64,000 bases of DNA from Neptuniibacter victor. Its GTDB lineage: Bacteria; Pseudomonadota; Gammaproteobacteria; Pseudomonadales; Balneatricaceae. The notes beneath the pieces are model-generated. The model was given only the letters and a program-made list of their open reading frames with translations, had not been told where the DNA came from and did no database searches. A program made the position numbers and the translations under genes. The stretch spans positions 372,001-436,000 of the forward strand of contig AP025763.1 in the NCBI GenBank assembly GCA_027943745.1, read 5' to 3'. This document shows positions 9,217 through 17,814 of this stretch, piece by piece (position 1 is the first letter of the stretch; every line of letters begins with the position of its first letter).

Positions 9217-9975
9217 GTGGATATAGCTACGCTTGTCGGTTTGTTAGGTAGTTTTGGTATCGTAATCGCTGCGATTGTTACCGGCGGTGATGCGGGGGTG
9301 TTTATTAACCCTCCGTCTCTATTGATTGTTATCGGTGGCAGTATCTTCGTTGTATTGATGAAGTTTACCTTGGGCCAGTTTTTAGGTGCGGGTAAAATTG
9401 CTGCTAAAGCCTTTATGTTCAAGTCCTTAAATCCCGAAGAAATTATTGCAGAAACTGTTGAGCTTGCTGATGCGGCTCGTAAAGGCGGTTTATTATCGTT
9501 GGAAGACAAAACGGTAAGCAGTGATTTTATGCAACGAGGCATCCAGCTGCTTGTTGATGGTCATGATCCAGATGTTGTGAAAACGCTCTTAAATAAAGAA
9601 GCGAAGTTGACACATGATCGTCACGAATTTGGTGCCACTGTCTTTTCAGCGATGGGTGATGTTGGGCCTGCGATGGGAATGATTGGTACCCTGGTTGGTC
9701 TAGTACAGATGCTTTCCAACATGAGTGACCCTAAATCGATCGGTCCTGCGATGGCCGTCGCTCTTCTTACAACACTTTATGGCGCGATGTTGGCGACCAT
9801 GGTTGCCTTGCCTATTGCGGATAAACTTAATGTGAGAAAGGATGAGGAAGCATTAAACTCAGCGCTCATTATTGATGGACTTCTAGCAATTCAAGCAGGT
9901 CAGAACCCACGCGTTATCGAACAGATGTTGAGAAACTATCTGCCAGAGAAAAAACGTGCGGCGGCTGAAGGTTAA
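9217..9975 (+). CDS. pomA: Flagellar stator protein, PomA type
   Basis: PomA forms the stator channel of the polar flagellar motor with PomB. The protein has four hydrophobic segments and starts MDIATLVGLLGSFG, and GGSIFVVLMKFTLGQF strongly resembles Vibrio sodium-driven PomA rather than E. coli MotA. The conserved cytoplasmic loop and the TLVGLVQML and ALLTTLYGA membrane segments are intact. GTG 9217 is preceded by TAAGGAG at a good distance. It is followed by pomB after 19 bp. Confidence 0.93.
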   Translation: MDIATLVGLLGSFGIVIAAIVTGGDAGVFINPPSLLIVIGGSIFVVLMKFTLGQFLGAGKIAAKAFMFKSLNPEEIIAETVELADAARKGGLLSLEDKTVSSDFMQRGIQLLVDGHDPDVVKTLLNKEAKLTHDRHEFGATVFSAMGDVGPAMGMIGTLVGLVQMLSNMSDPKSIGPAMAVALLTTLYGAMLATMVALPIADKLNVRKDEEALNSALIIDGLLAIQAGQNPRVIEQMLRNYLPEKKRAAAEG

Positions 9976-9994
9976 TTCGGTAAGGAGCTGAACA

Positions 9995-10936
9995 ATGAGT
10001 GATGATACCGAAGAACAAGAATGCCCCCCCTGCCCCGCGGGGTTACCTGGCTGGTTAGCAACCTTTGGCGATCTGATGTCGCTATTGATGTGCTTCTTCG
10101 TACTGCTGTTATCGTTTTCAGAAATGGACGTATTGAAGTTTAAGCAGCTTGCGGGTTCTATGCGCGAAGCGTTTGGTGTGCAGAACCAGATAAAAGTGGA
10201 AGATATTCCTAAAGGCACCTCGATTATTGCTCAAGAATTCAGTCCTGGACGCCCTGAACCAACGCCATTGAATGAAATCCGTCAGATGACGGTAAACAAT
10301 GATATGAATACGTTGGATATCCGCTCTAAAGAGGGGGACAGTGATTCCCCAGATCAAGAGAAGGGCGAAGATCAAGAGTTGCAAAAGCAGCAAGAGCAAG
10401 AAGCAAAAGAAGAAGCTGTTGAGTTTGCGGCTGCGTTAGCAGAAGAAATTGGTGATGGTAGTGTTGAAGTAGAAACGGATGGTAAAAAAATTATTATCCG
10501 TATCAAAGAGAAAGGGTCATTTGATTCAGGCTCTGCAGAACTTAAGTTTGAATCGATTCCTGTTTTGGCCAAAATTCGAGACGTATTATTGGATGTTAAA
10601 GGCAATGTCGCGATAGAAGGCCATAGTGATAATATTCCTTATGCGGGCCGTCGTTTTGAATCAAACTGGGATTTATCGGTAGCGAGAGCTTTAGCGGTAG
10701 CGCACGAGTTGTTTGGTGATCCGCGAATTGATCAGGCTCGATTTAAGGTGTTAGGTTATGCTGATACCAAGCCTTTAGTGCCAAATACAAATCGAGCGAA
10801 CCGAGTTAAGAACCGCCGCGTTGAGATTATCGTGCAGAAAGGTAAGGACAAAGAGTCTTTAGAGAAAATACAAGCGCGGAAAGAGGGCGATCCAGATGGT
10901 GAACTGCTTAACCTTTCCCCGACAGAGATTTTCTAG
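9995..10936 (+). CDS. pomB: Flagellar stator protein, PomB type (OmpA-like peptidoglycan anchor)
   Basis: PomB anchors the stator to peptidoglycan and supplies the ion-binding aspartate. The start has the family WLATFGDLMSLLMCFFVLLL transmembrane helix with the key Asp near residue 26. A long Glu/Gln-rich linker (roughly residues 110-150) leads to an OmpA-like domain (IEGHSDNIPYAG, NWDLSVARA, NRRVEIIV). Resemblance to PomB and the marine setting suggest Na+ drive; that is inference from similarity. A strong terminator follows. Confidence 0.93.
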   Translation: MSDDTEEQECPPCPAGLPGWLATFGDLMSLLMCFFVLLLSFSEMDVLKFKQLAGSMREAFGVQNQIKVEDIPKGTSIIAQEFSPGRPEPTPLNEIRQMTVNNDMNTLDIRSKEGDSDSPDQEKGEDQELQKQQEQEAKEEAVEFAAALAEEIGDGSVEVETDGKKIIIRIKEKGSFDSGSAELKFESIPVLAKIRDVLLDVKGNVAIEGHSDNIPYAGRRFESNWDLSVARALAVAHELFGDPRIDQARFKVLGYADTKPLVPNTNRANRVKNRRVEIIVQKGKDKESLEKIQARKEGDPDGELLNLSPTEIF

Positions 10937-10951
10937 TTAATTGAAAGATAT

Positions 10952-10980
10952 AAAAAAACCGCCTACAGGCGGTTTTTTTA
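10952..10980. terminator. Bidirectional terminator between pomB and cytochrome c5 gene
   Basis: ACCGCC and GGCGGT pair around TACA, flanked by a run of A on the left and a run of T on the right, so it can stop transcription arriving from pomB (+) or from the cytochrome gene (-). Confidence 0.9.
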
Positions 10981-10994
10981 TATCAGATAACGTC

Positions 10995-11300
10995 TTATTT
11001 AGAGTTATCTAGCATGTACTGAATCGCTGACTGTAGCTCAGCATCATTACAATCCATGCAAAGTCCTTGTGGTGGCATCGCGCCCTTGCCTTTTTTAGCC
11101 GTTGCTAAAAGTGCATCCATACCTAGTGCAGCACGTGGACCCCATGCAGCGGCATCACCTAGTTTAGGTGCACCAGCAGCGCCAGAAGCGTGGCAAACGC
11201 CACATTTAGTGTTGTAAACAGTTGCGCCATCACGATCAGCCATTGCTGCAGTTGGTAGCATCAGGGCTGCAGCTGCTGCTGCGATTAATACTTTTTTCAT
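10995..11300 (-). CDS. Cytochrome c5-like periplasmic monohaem cytochrome
   Basis: The product is a small electron carrier exported to the periplasm. It has a signal peptide (MKKVLIAAAAAALMLPTAAMA, cleavage likely after AMA), one haem-attachment motif CGVCH, a distal ligand methionine in GAMPPQG, and a pair of cysteines (LCMDC) that form a disulfide in the c5 family. I start at ATG 11300, preceded by AGGAAAA; an open frame extends to 11324 but lacks a ribosome site. It is 101 residues after this choice. Confidence 0.92.
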   Translation of the reverse strand: MKKVLIAAAAAALMLPTAAMADRDGATVYNTKCGVCHASGAAGAPKLGDAAAWGPRAALGMDALLATAKKGKGAMPPQGLCMDCNDAELQSAIQYMLDNSK

Positions 11301-11354
11301 TATAGTTTTCCTGTAAGTGCTCATAAATTGTCATTGGGACTAACGGGCTTCCCC

Positions 11355-11391
11355 CACAAAAATAAGCCAGCTACTCCTGAGTAGCCTTATT
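11355..11391 (-). terminator. Probable terminator for the small gene upstream (minus strand)
   Basis: AATAAG/CTTATT and GCTACTC/GAGTAGC pair with a small internal bulge. On the minus strand the stem is followed by TTATTTTTG, so it suits transcripts leaving the small gene at 11495-11698. It also lies in the 5' region of the cytochrome gene. Confidence 0.55.
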
Positions 11392-11494
11392 AGTACACCA
11401 ATAGGTGTGAATTGTATCTGAACGAAATCAATAGAAGAATGAAATAATGCTAAAGGATATAGGAAAACGGCGGGAATAGATGTTTAGACGGTAA

Positions 11495-11698
11495 TTAACC
11501 GCCTAAACGCATCGCAAAGCTAGCTTGGTTATGTTGAATTCTTAATGCGTGGTCGCTGCAGCGTTGGTCTGTATTGAACTCTGCGATGGCTTGATCGACA
11601 AGATGCTTTGGTGCAATCGCTAGATTACGAACATCGATTTCTGAGTAGCCTCGTTTCAGCAACTGCTTCAGCTGAGTTTTTACGGTATTTTCTGTCAT
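11495..11698 (-). CDS. Small conserved-looking protein of unknown function
   Basis: I do not recognise this 67-residue protein. It begins MTENTVKTQLKQLLKRGYSE, has a plausible ribosome site (GAGG about 10 bp before ATG), and a likely terminator about 100 bp downstream. The composition (helical, KQLLKRGYSEIDVRNLAI) looks like a real soluble protein rather than a shadow frame, and no competing gene exists on the other strand. Confidence 0.6.
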   Translation of the reverse strand: MTENTVKTQLKQLLKRGYSEIDVRNLAIAPKHLVDQAIAEFNTDQRCSDHALRIQHNQASFAMRLGG

Positions 11699-11765
11699 TT
11701 TTTATTTGCCTCTATGTATTTAAGGCTATGATGACGAATAAATGTTTCAATATTGTTTCAAGCGA

Positions 11766-12596
11766 TCATTCTGTTTTGATTGTAATTCCTAAAGCCTCGT
11801 AAGCGTGTTGGATCACCTCTGGGTTAATCGCTGGTGGGCTTGTATCGATCCCCTCAGCTAATTGATTGACTACTGTTTTTAGTACATCAATACGGGCAAA
11901 CCATTTATGGTTTCCTCTGATGATATTCCAAGGGGCCGCTTCCGTGGAGGTATACTGGAACATCTCATCGGTTGACGTTTCGTATTCCTCCCACTTGGCT
12001 CTGTTTCTAATATCTTCAGTCGTTAATTTCCAGCGTTTTACCGGGTTGTTTAAGCGTTCCTCAAAGCGCTTTAACTGCTCGTCAGGTGTTATATGCATGA
12101 ACACTTTCACGATTTTTACACCATCATCAATCAAACTACGTTCAAACTCATTAATTTCTTGATAAGCGCGTTGCCACTCTTTTTCAGTGGCAAAGCCCTC
12201 TATGCGCTCCACTAAAACTCTGCCATACCAAGAGCGATCAAAGATAGCGATGGTGCCAGCTTCGGGGAGTCGTGCTTGAAACCGATGCAGATAATGTTTG
12301 CTTTGTTCCTGTGAGGTTGGTGCGCTAATGGGGTGAACAGTGACGCCTCTGGGATCGAGTTTTTCGGTGATACGTCTAATAGCGCCGCCTTTTCCGCTCG
12401 CATCCCAACCTTCAAAGACAAGAATTGCTCGACGCTTCTGATGAAAATACGCTTGTTGGACTTGCAGCATTTTTTTCTGCCATTTTTTTAACTTTTTAAG
12501 ATATTCATCCTTATTGGCTAGGGTGCTGTTCTCAAAATTGACAGATTGGAGTGTTTTGCTTGGCGTTTCCAGAATAATTGCGCTGGGTTTGTGCAT
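11766..12596 (-). CDS. ppk2: Polyphosphate kinase 2 family protein
   Basis: PPK2 enzymes transfer phosphate between polyphosphate and nucleotides, usually making NTP or NDP from polyphosphate. The protein has the Walker A-like GWDASGKGGAIRRITEKLDPRG lid region split here as GWDASGKGGAI and RRITEKLDPRG, the Walker B segment AIFDRSWYGRVLVER, and a C-terminal helical region. The ATG at 12596 is preferred over one at 12608 because GGAG lies six bases before it. The 276-residue single-domain form fits class I PPK2. Direction and nucleotide preference cannot be read from sequence. Confidence 0.92.
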   Translation of the reverse strand: MHKPSAIILETPSKTLQSVNFENSTLANKDEYLKKLKKWQKKMLQVQQAYFHQKRRAILVFEGWDASGKGGAIRRITEKLDPRGVTVHPISAPTSQEQSKHYLHRFQARLPEAGTIAIFDRSWYGRVLVERIEGFATEKEWQRAYQEINEFERSLIDDGVKIVKVFMHITPDEQLKRFEERLNNPVKRWKLTTEDIRNRAKWEEYETSTDEMFQYTSTEAAPWNIIRGNHKWFARIDVLKTVVNQLAEGIDTSPPAINPEVIQHAYEALGITIKTE

Positions 12597-12692
12597 ACTT
12601 TTCTCCATTAGGCGATCATTGTCGGGCGAATGATGGGAAAGGGGGCGTTATCATGGTGCTTAATTAATGTTTATCTAAGCGTATAAGAGTAA

Positions 12693-14369
12693 TTAAATAT
12701 AGCTTGTATCCCTTTGATAGGGAAAAGTGAGTGAAACTCTCAGTCCCACATCTAAGTTTTGAATTGATATCTTTCCTCCCAATACTGCTGACGCCAAGTT
12801 GAAAACTCTGTATAGGCCAAGTCCCGAAGTGCCTTGTCCAAGAGAGGATGAATAAAATGGGTCGAAAGCGTGCTTCAGTGTCTTATCGTCCATCCCCATC
12901 CCATTATCTGAGAAGTGAAATGATATGTGGTTTTCGCTGTGCTGATAATCAACGCTAAACTGTCCTGCGTCCTTGAAACCATGCCTTAGGCTGTTTTCAA
13001 GTAAGCTGAACGCTATCTGTTCAAAAACAGTTCGGTGGCTCGTTATTTTCAAATCACTTGGGATGTTGTTTTCCAGTGAAACCCCTCTTACTTGGCATTC
13101 ATTTGTCACGAGTAAGAAAATCTTTTCGATCGTGTTGTATGGATGAAATGAAGAGGCTTCTTTATGTGCTTCGTCACTACTGAGTTCTTTGAAACGGTTG
13201 ATTAGATTGATGCCGCGCTTCAAATTATCGTTCATGAGGTTTTGAGAGAGGTTTTCTTCAGAGATAAATTCTGCGAGTTGTTTCTTGCTGAGTGTATTTT
13301 GTTGGAAGCTGCTGGTTAATTCAGCCAGGAGTTGTTGGGAGCTACTGAGGCCAAGGAGTATATTGCCTAAAGGGGTATTTAGTTCGTGAGCTACACCTGC
13401 CACTAAGCGGCCCAATCCTGCGAGTTTTTTCGCCTCGACCAGTTGTTGCATCGTGTCTTGTAGATTGTGATGGGTTTCTTGGAGCGCTAAATGGTGCTTG
13501 CGTTCCGTTTGCTCAGCGAGTACGCGATCAGTGACGTTCTGTAGGGTTTCTATTGCGCCCACTGTATTGCCATCTGCATCTAGCAGAGGGGATGCATTAA
13601 AAAATAACCATAGACCGGTAGAGCCCATATTGGGGAAAAACTCCTCTCCTTCGTAAGCGCCATTAATGAGCTTTGATAGCGCGAATTTTTCACCATAATG
13701 CTCTCTGATGGCGGCTGCAGGCATCTTATCAACGACAAAGTCAGCCATGGTGGGGCGTGACTCGATATAAAAGCCCTCCCAGCTATTTTTAGTATTGATG
13801 GCGTCTTGTGCAGATCTGCCTGTTAATACCTCGCAGGCTTTGTTCCAGTGGGTAATGGTATGGCTATGGTCAATAACAAAGGTTGGGATGGGGCTTCCTT
13901 GAAGTATTTGCAAGAGCTGTCGTTGGCTGCTTGAAACCGCGTTCTGTGCGGCCCTAAGTGCCGTGATGTTTCTTCCAACGCCGTGGTACCCAGTAAACGT
14001 CCCTTCGTTATTAAAGGTAGGTTTTCCGCTAATCATATAATGTTGAAGTTGCCCATCATCCCCAGGGACTTTATATTCAAAATCATGAAACGGTTTGTGC
14101 TGCATACAGCATTGAATATGAGCATCAATCTCGTTCTTTGAAAGGCCGTGAATCGGCATCTCCCAGCGAAGTTTGCCAATGAACAGTTGTTGGTCCCGAT
14201 GAAGCTTTTCGGTCGACATGCCAAAGAAACGTGTAAAACGGCATTGCTCATCTTGCTCCCAAAACCAATCAGAAGAGAGCTCGGCGAATTCGGTTAGGCT
14301 TTTGTTCTCTTTCTCAAGCTCTGTGACGCGAGCTTGCAGTTTCTCAAAAGAGTTTTGGGTGTTAGGCAT
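12693..14369 (-). CDS. PAS-domain sensor histidine kinase (soluble, orphan)
   Basis: A short coiled coil (residues ~5-25) precedes two PAS domains (roughly 30-140 and 150-280). Then come a histidine phosphoacceptor box, AGVAHELNTPLGNI, with His near 327, and an ATPase domain with N box LLENSLRHGF, DNGMGMDD and GTSGLGLYRV. No transmembrane segment is visible, so the sensor is probably cytoplasmic. No response regulator gene lies beside it, so its partner is unknown. I start at the ATG 14369 rather than a TTG two codons earlier. Confidence 0.88.
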   Translation of the reverse strand: MPNTQNSFEKLQARVTELEKENKSLTEFAELSSDWFWEQDEQCRFTRFFGMSTEKLHRDQQLFIGKLRWEMPIHGLSKNEIDAHIQCCMQHKPFHDFEYKVPGDDGQLQHYMISGKPTFNNEGTFTGYHGVGRNITALRAAQNAVSSSQRQLLQILQGSPIPTFVIDHSHTITHWNKACEVLTGRSAQDAINTKNSWEGFYIESRPTMADFVVDKMPAAAIREHYGEKFALSKLINGAYEGEEFFPNMGSTGLWLFFNASPLLDADGNTVGAIETLQNVTDRVLAEQTERKHHLALQETHHNLQDTMQQLVEAKKLAGLGRLVAGVAHELNTPLGNILLGLSSSQQLLAELTSSFQQNTLSKKQLAEFISEENLSQNLMNDNLKRGINLINRFKELSSDEAHKEASSFHPYNTIEKIFLLVTNECQVRGVSLENNIPSDLKITSHRTVFEQIAFSLLENSLRHGFKDAGQFSVDYQHSENHISFHFSDNGMGMDDKTLKHAFDPFYSSSLGQGTSGLGLYRVFNLASAVLGGKISIQNLDVGLRVSLTFPYQRDTSYI

Positions 14370-14477
14370 AATCAAGTATCGGTTTCGACAGCGGTGGCGA
14401 CTATTTCAGGATAGTTAATGCAGAGGGGAATCACAAAAAACGAATCAAATTACGTGAGGGTGGAAGGCTATGTAGTA

Positions 14478-15956
14478 CTAGCTAGGAATGCAATCTTTCT
14501 CTTTGTACATCGAGCTGTCAGCAAGGTTTATCCACTGTTCGATTGAGTCAACTTGGTCGTTGAGTTGGCATATGCCGTATGAGATACCTACTTCAAAGGC
14601 CGCGGCAACGTCAGACTGCGGGACCTGAATGGTATCGCCCACGCGCTCACACAGCTCTTTGGCTTGTTGGGTATTGCTGTTGCTGAGCAGTACCATAAAT
14701 TCATCACCGCCATAGCGACCAAGGAAATCTGTTTGCCTAATTTTATTGCTGAATGCGGTCGATAGAGAAACCAGTGTATTGTCGCCAGCAATGTGGCCAA
14801 AATTGTCATTTATATCTTTGAATCGATCAATATCGATGAAGATAAGTGCAGCAGGGGTTTTATAGCGTTTATGCTGTTGATAGGCTTCCTCTAGTTTTTC
14901 CATAAAAGCGCTACGATTTAATGTGCCGGTTAGGCCATCTTTTTTTGATAACTCTTCAAGAGATGCATAGGCGGCTTTTAGTTTGAGTAGAGAGTCATCT
15001 AGTTGGTGTTGTCGGTTCATTATGTCGGTGCGATCAACAGCGGAACCGACAAGGTAGATAAGTTGGTCGTCGTTATAGACACCAAAGCCGACGTTGTGGA
15101 TATGACGGATCTCTCCATTGTTTCGAATGATCCGAAAATCAATATTCCAGTTACTGTTAGCCCCTGGCTCAAAAGCGGCGAGTACTAGAGGGATGTCGTC
15201 TGGGTGAACATTGTCTAAAAAGCTTTTAGGGTTTTCGTAAAGACTGTCGACACTGCGTTCCCAAAGCTGTTCGTAGCCTTTGTTTATATAGATCATCTCT
15301 TTCATGCCAGCAGAAGACATCCAGATAATCACCTCATCGGATACCGCCTCTACAATCGTTTTAAACTTGGTCTCAGATTGACGCAGCAGGTCTTCTGTTT
15401 CTTTTAATTCAGAAATATCTTGGATGGAAGAAGCGAAATAGTCGGGTTCACCTTGTTCATTTCTGACCAGCGTTGTGGTTAGTTTGGCCCAAACCAAATG
15501 CCCCGCTTTATGGCGATAGCGTTTGATTTTAGAAAAGTCAGTGGAGATCTCTCCAGCGAGAGACCCTTTTATCCAGTTAAGGCTCTCCTCAAGATCTTCG
15601 GCAAGCGATAGTTGTTGGAAGGATAGGCAGATAAGTTCGGCTTCGCTGTAGCCTAAAAAGTCAGATAAGTTTTTGTTCACTCGGATAAACCTGCCTTTCA
15701 GGTCGACGTGGGCTAACCCTATCGCTGCTTTATCGAATGTATCCTGAAATATCTTTTCAACACTCGAGGTCTGAGTGCCTTTGCGTTTTCGTTGACTGAT
15801 AGTTAAATGCCGATAGGGAGGTATTAGGCTGGAGCAGCCGATCAGCAATAAAAAGGCGGCTGGAACTAGGTGTTGATTGCTAAGGTACAATCCGCTTGTA
15901 ATCATCACGAGCCCAAACAGGGCGAAGAAGCATGATATGACGAGTTTACTATCCAT
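14478..15956 (-). CDS. Membrane diguanylate cyclase with two PAS domains
   Basis: The 492-residue protein has two N-terminal membrane helices (about residues 5-25 and 30-48), two PAS/PAC units (about 65-190 and 195-315) and a C-terminal GGDEF domain with intact GGDEF near residue 412. RQTD lies five residues upstream and forms a product-inhibition I-site. It should make cyclic di-GMP from GTP in response to an unknown signal. It lies about 110 bp upstream of the histidine kinase on the same strand, so the two may be co-transcribed. Confidence 0.9.
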   Translation of the reverse strand: MDSKLVISCFFALFGLVMITSGLYLSNQHLVPAAFLLLIGCSSLIPPYRHLTISQRKRKGTQTSSVEKIFQDTFDKAAIGLAHVDLKGRFIRVNKNLSDFLGYSEAELICLSFQQLSLAEDLEESLNWIKGSLAGEISTDFSKIKRYRHKAGHLVWAKLTTTLVRNEQGEPDYFASSIQDISELKETEDLLRQSETKFKTIVEAVSDEVIIWMSSAGMKEMIYINKGYEQLWERSVDSLYENPKSFLDNVHPDDIPLVLAAFEPGANSNWNIDFRIIRNNGEIRHIHNVGFGVYNDDQLIYLVGSAVDRTDIMNRQHQLDDSLLKLKAAYASLEELSKKDGLTGTLNRSAFMEKLEEAYQQHKRYKTPAALIFIDIDRFKDINDNFGHIAGDNTLVSLSTAFSNKIRQTDFLGRYGGDEFMVLLSNSNTQQAKELCERVGDTIQVPQSDVAAAFEVGISYGICQLNDQVDSIEQWINLADSSMYKEKDCIPS

Positions 15957-16095
15957 TGTAATGGTTGTCCGTAGATGCGGTGCTGATCAATAAAGCTGAG
16001 TCATTGTCTGCGACATAGAGTTAGTTGTACTCTTTTTTTTGTGAGTTGCCTACTGTTTGCTTATTGAACTGTAGTTTGGGATGTAAATTAGGGGT

Positions 16096-16230
16096 ACAAA
16101 AAACAGCTTAAGTCGGTTTTTTGTAGGGGCGGTATTGCTCTTCCTTAAAGGCTGATAAGCCTGAAAGATAAAAAATCGCTGCCAGTGGCCCCTCCCACAA
16201 TGAGTATGGGCATATATTTAAGGTACAAAA
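16096..16230 (+). repeat. Partial copy of the dispersed repeat (3' module)
   Basis: This segment contains TTAAAGGCTGATAAGCC, then GCCAGTGGCCCCTCCCACAA and TGAGTATGG, then ATATATTTAAGG. The same run recurs at 16470-16556 and, shortened, at 51280-51333. It appears to be a second copy of the right-hand part of the full repeat, lying head-to-tail just before it. Confidence 0.8.
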
Positions 16231-16240
16231 GAAATTAATA

Positions 16241-16556
16241 GGGTCAGGTCTTGCATTGTGCAGTAGCTAAAATTCTTCCTGCGGGCACTGACTCAAACAC
16301 CTTTGACGCAGCCGAGTATCACATAACTCATTGGAATAGATGGATATTTGTTTGAGCGCAGCGAGTTTATATCCGTCCCATTGAGTTAGAGAAACACAGG
16401 GTATTGAGCGAAGCGAAACAAGGAATAGGCGGCTAGGGGATTTTTAAGGGGGAGAGCTGTTGTTCCCCCTTAAAGGCTGAAAGCCTAAAAGATAAAAAAT
16501 CGCGGCCAGTGGCCCCTCCCACAATGAGTATGGTGCATATATTTAAGGCACAAAAA
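16241..16556 (+). repeat. Dispersed repeat, full-length copy A
   Basis: About 260 bp starting GGGTCAGGTCTTGCATTGTG aligns, at roughly nine identical bases in ten by eye, with 50041-50300. The copy contains an imperfect long inverted repeat (AACTCATTGG ... CCATTGAGTT, 16326-16386), GAGCGCAGCGAG and GAGCGAAGCGAA motifs, a second hairpin TTAAGGGGGA/TCCCCCTTAA (16444-16472), and small hairpins GGCT-GAA-AGCC and GGCC-AGT-GGCC. No protein is encoded. A resemblance to sequences flanking REP-associated transposases is from memory and is inference. Confidence 0.88.
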
Positions 16557-16576
16557 AACCGGCCTAAGCCGGTTTT
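16553..16576 (-). terminator. Terminator downstream of ssrA (minus strand)
   Basis: AAACCGGC and GCCGGTTT form an 8-bp stem with loop CTAA; on the minus strand it is followed by a run of T. It lies about 75 bp beyond the tmRNA 3' end and fits as the ssrA terminator. Confidence 0.75.
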
Positions 16577-16649
16577 AATGTTTGGTTGACACTTCGTTGA
16601 CACTCTATGTCAGCCTTGCTTTTAACTACTTGATTTAAAAGCAGTAATT

Positions 16650-17008
16650 TGGTGGAGATGGCGGGGTTCGAACCCGCGTCCGCCAATCCGCCGCCTCAAG
16701 ATCTACATGTTTAGGCTTCTCTATTTAATTAACCCGTCACGACCCGAGAGCCAGGGTGTTATGGGCGAGCCTCTTTAGTTTTAACCGTTCAGCTTGAGGC
16801 AAAGCATCCGGGCGATTCTGTCTCGAATGATACCGCAAAATCCTCTAGTTACAGACACCTGAAGGAGCGGCACAAGCCGACTTAAGCGGCTAGAGCGTAG
16901 TTATCGTCGTTAGCAACTATAACTGTGTAGTGAGGGATTTACGAGATCCACTACATTCTCGACATGCACCTAAGGTTTTGTAATCAGCGTCGAAGCCAAG
17001 TCATCCCC
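16650..17008 (-). ncRNA. ssrA: Transfer-messenger RNA (tmRNA), tag ANDDNYALAA
   Basis: tmRNA rescues stalled ribosomes with SmpB by adding a degradation tag. The 5' end GGGGATG pairs with the 3' acceptor strand CATCTCC followed by ACCA, closing a tRNA-like domain; the T arm GGGTTCGAACCC is at 16664-16676. The resume reading frame (16914 down to 16882) is GCT AAC GAC GAT AAC TAC GCT CTA GCC GCT TAA, encoding ANDDNYALAA. The length, 359 nt, is normal. smpB lies immediately upstream on the same strand. Confidence 0.97.
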
Positions 17009-17019
17009 AGATTGTGGCC

Positions 17020-17048
17020 ATTATAGCCGTATGACACCTATAAAAGAA
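17020..17048 (-). promoter_or_regulatory. Probable ssrA promoter
   Basis: A perfect TATAAT lies at 17020-17025 on the minus strand, 11 bases before the mature tmRNA 5' end, which fits a precursor trimmed at its 5' end. The -35 region is weak. Confidence 0.55.
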
Positions 17049-17054
17049 GAAAGT

Positions 17055-17528
17055 TTATTTTGCGGCCATTACGCGTTGTTTCTGGCGGGCCCAATCTTTG
17101 TCTTTATCGGCTGCGCGTTTGTCATGTTGTTTTTTACCTTTGGCAAGTGCGATTTCACACTTGATGTGATTACCTTTCCAATAAAGCGATAAGGCAACAC
17201 AGGTAAGTCCTTTTGCATTGATCCCGCCAATGATCTTGACGAGTTCTTTGTGATTCAAAAGTAGTTTTCGCTGACGGGTAGGGTCAGCTACAACATGAGT
17301 ACAGGCAGTTTTTAAAGGCGTGAAATGAGCGCCAACAAGCCATGCTTCGCCTTTGTGAATAATCACATAAGAGTCAACAAGTTGTGCGCGGCCCTCTCTT
17401 AGGCTTTTTACTTCCCATCCGGTCAGCACTAGACCCGCCTCGAATTTGTCCTCAATAAGGAATTCGTGACGTGCTTTTTTGTTTTGACAGATGGTGTTGC
17501 CTGATGGGGCTTTCTTCTTTTTGGCCAT
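17055..17528 (-). CDS. smpB: SsrA-binding protein SmpB
   Basis: SmpB binds the tRNA-like domain of tmRNA and is needed for trans-translation. Conserved features are [40 protein letters not shown] (given as the two parts around residues 12-31 and 35-54), and a basic C-terminal tail [18 protein letters not shown] that sits in the ribosomal A site. Length 157 residues is typical. It directly precedes ssrA on the same strand. Confidence 0.97.
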   Translation of the reverse strand: MAKKKKAPSGNTICQNKKARHEFLIEDKFEAGLVLTGWEVKSLREGRAQLVDSYVIIHKGEAWLVGAHFTPLKTACTHVVADPTRQRKLLLNHKELVKIIGGINAKGLTCVALSLYWKGNHIKCEIALAKGKKQHDKRAADKDKDWARQKQRVMAAK

Positions 17529-17814
17529 GGCGAGCGATTATATATGGCTGCACTTAACAAGGAAAGCGCTTCTGTGCTTCGTTGGGTTTATTTCGTAATT
17601 GTTACGTAAGTTATTGTTGAGAAAGTAATAATGCATATTGCGGATTACTGTTCTATATATTAAAGATCGAAATATTTCTTTTTGTTAATAATTAATGGTT
17701 ATTTGAGTGGCTTCTAATGTACAAAAAACGTTCGCTTACCATTGTACTTAAGGCTAAAAAGATGAAAGAATCCCGCTTTTTTAGGCCATTACAATAATAG
17801 AGAGCTAGTCTTTT

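Larger units (their letters stand above)
15957..16649. other. Long non-coding interval filled by dispersed repeats
   Basis: About 690 bp between the cyclase gene and ssrA hold no credible gene. The left ~130 bp is the promoter region of the minus-strand cyclase. The rest is a partial repeat module (about 16096-16230), a full-length repeat (16241-16556) and a terminator. Confidence 0.8.

Noticed and set aside
10372-10605. Minus-strand serine-rich reading frame opposite pomB
   Set aside because: It is the complement of the Glu/Gln-rich linker of PomB and has no start signal.
16241-17008. Prophage or genomic island integrated at ssrA
   Set aside because: ssrA ends are favoured integration sites, but no integrase or phage gene is present; the flank is only the dispersed repeat.
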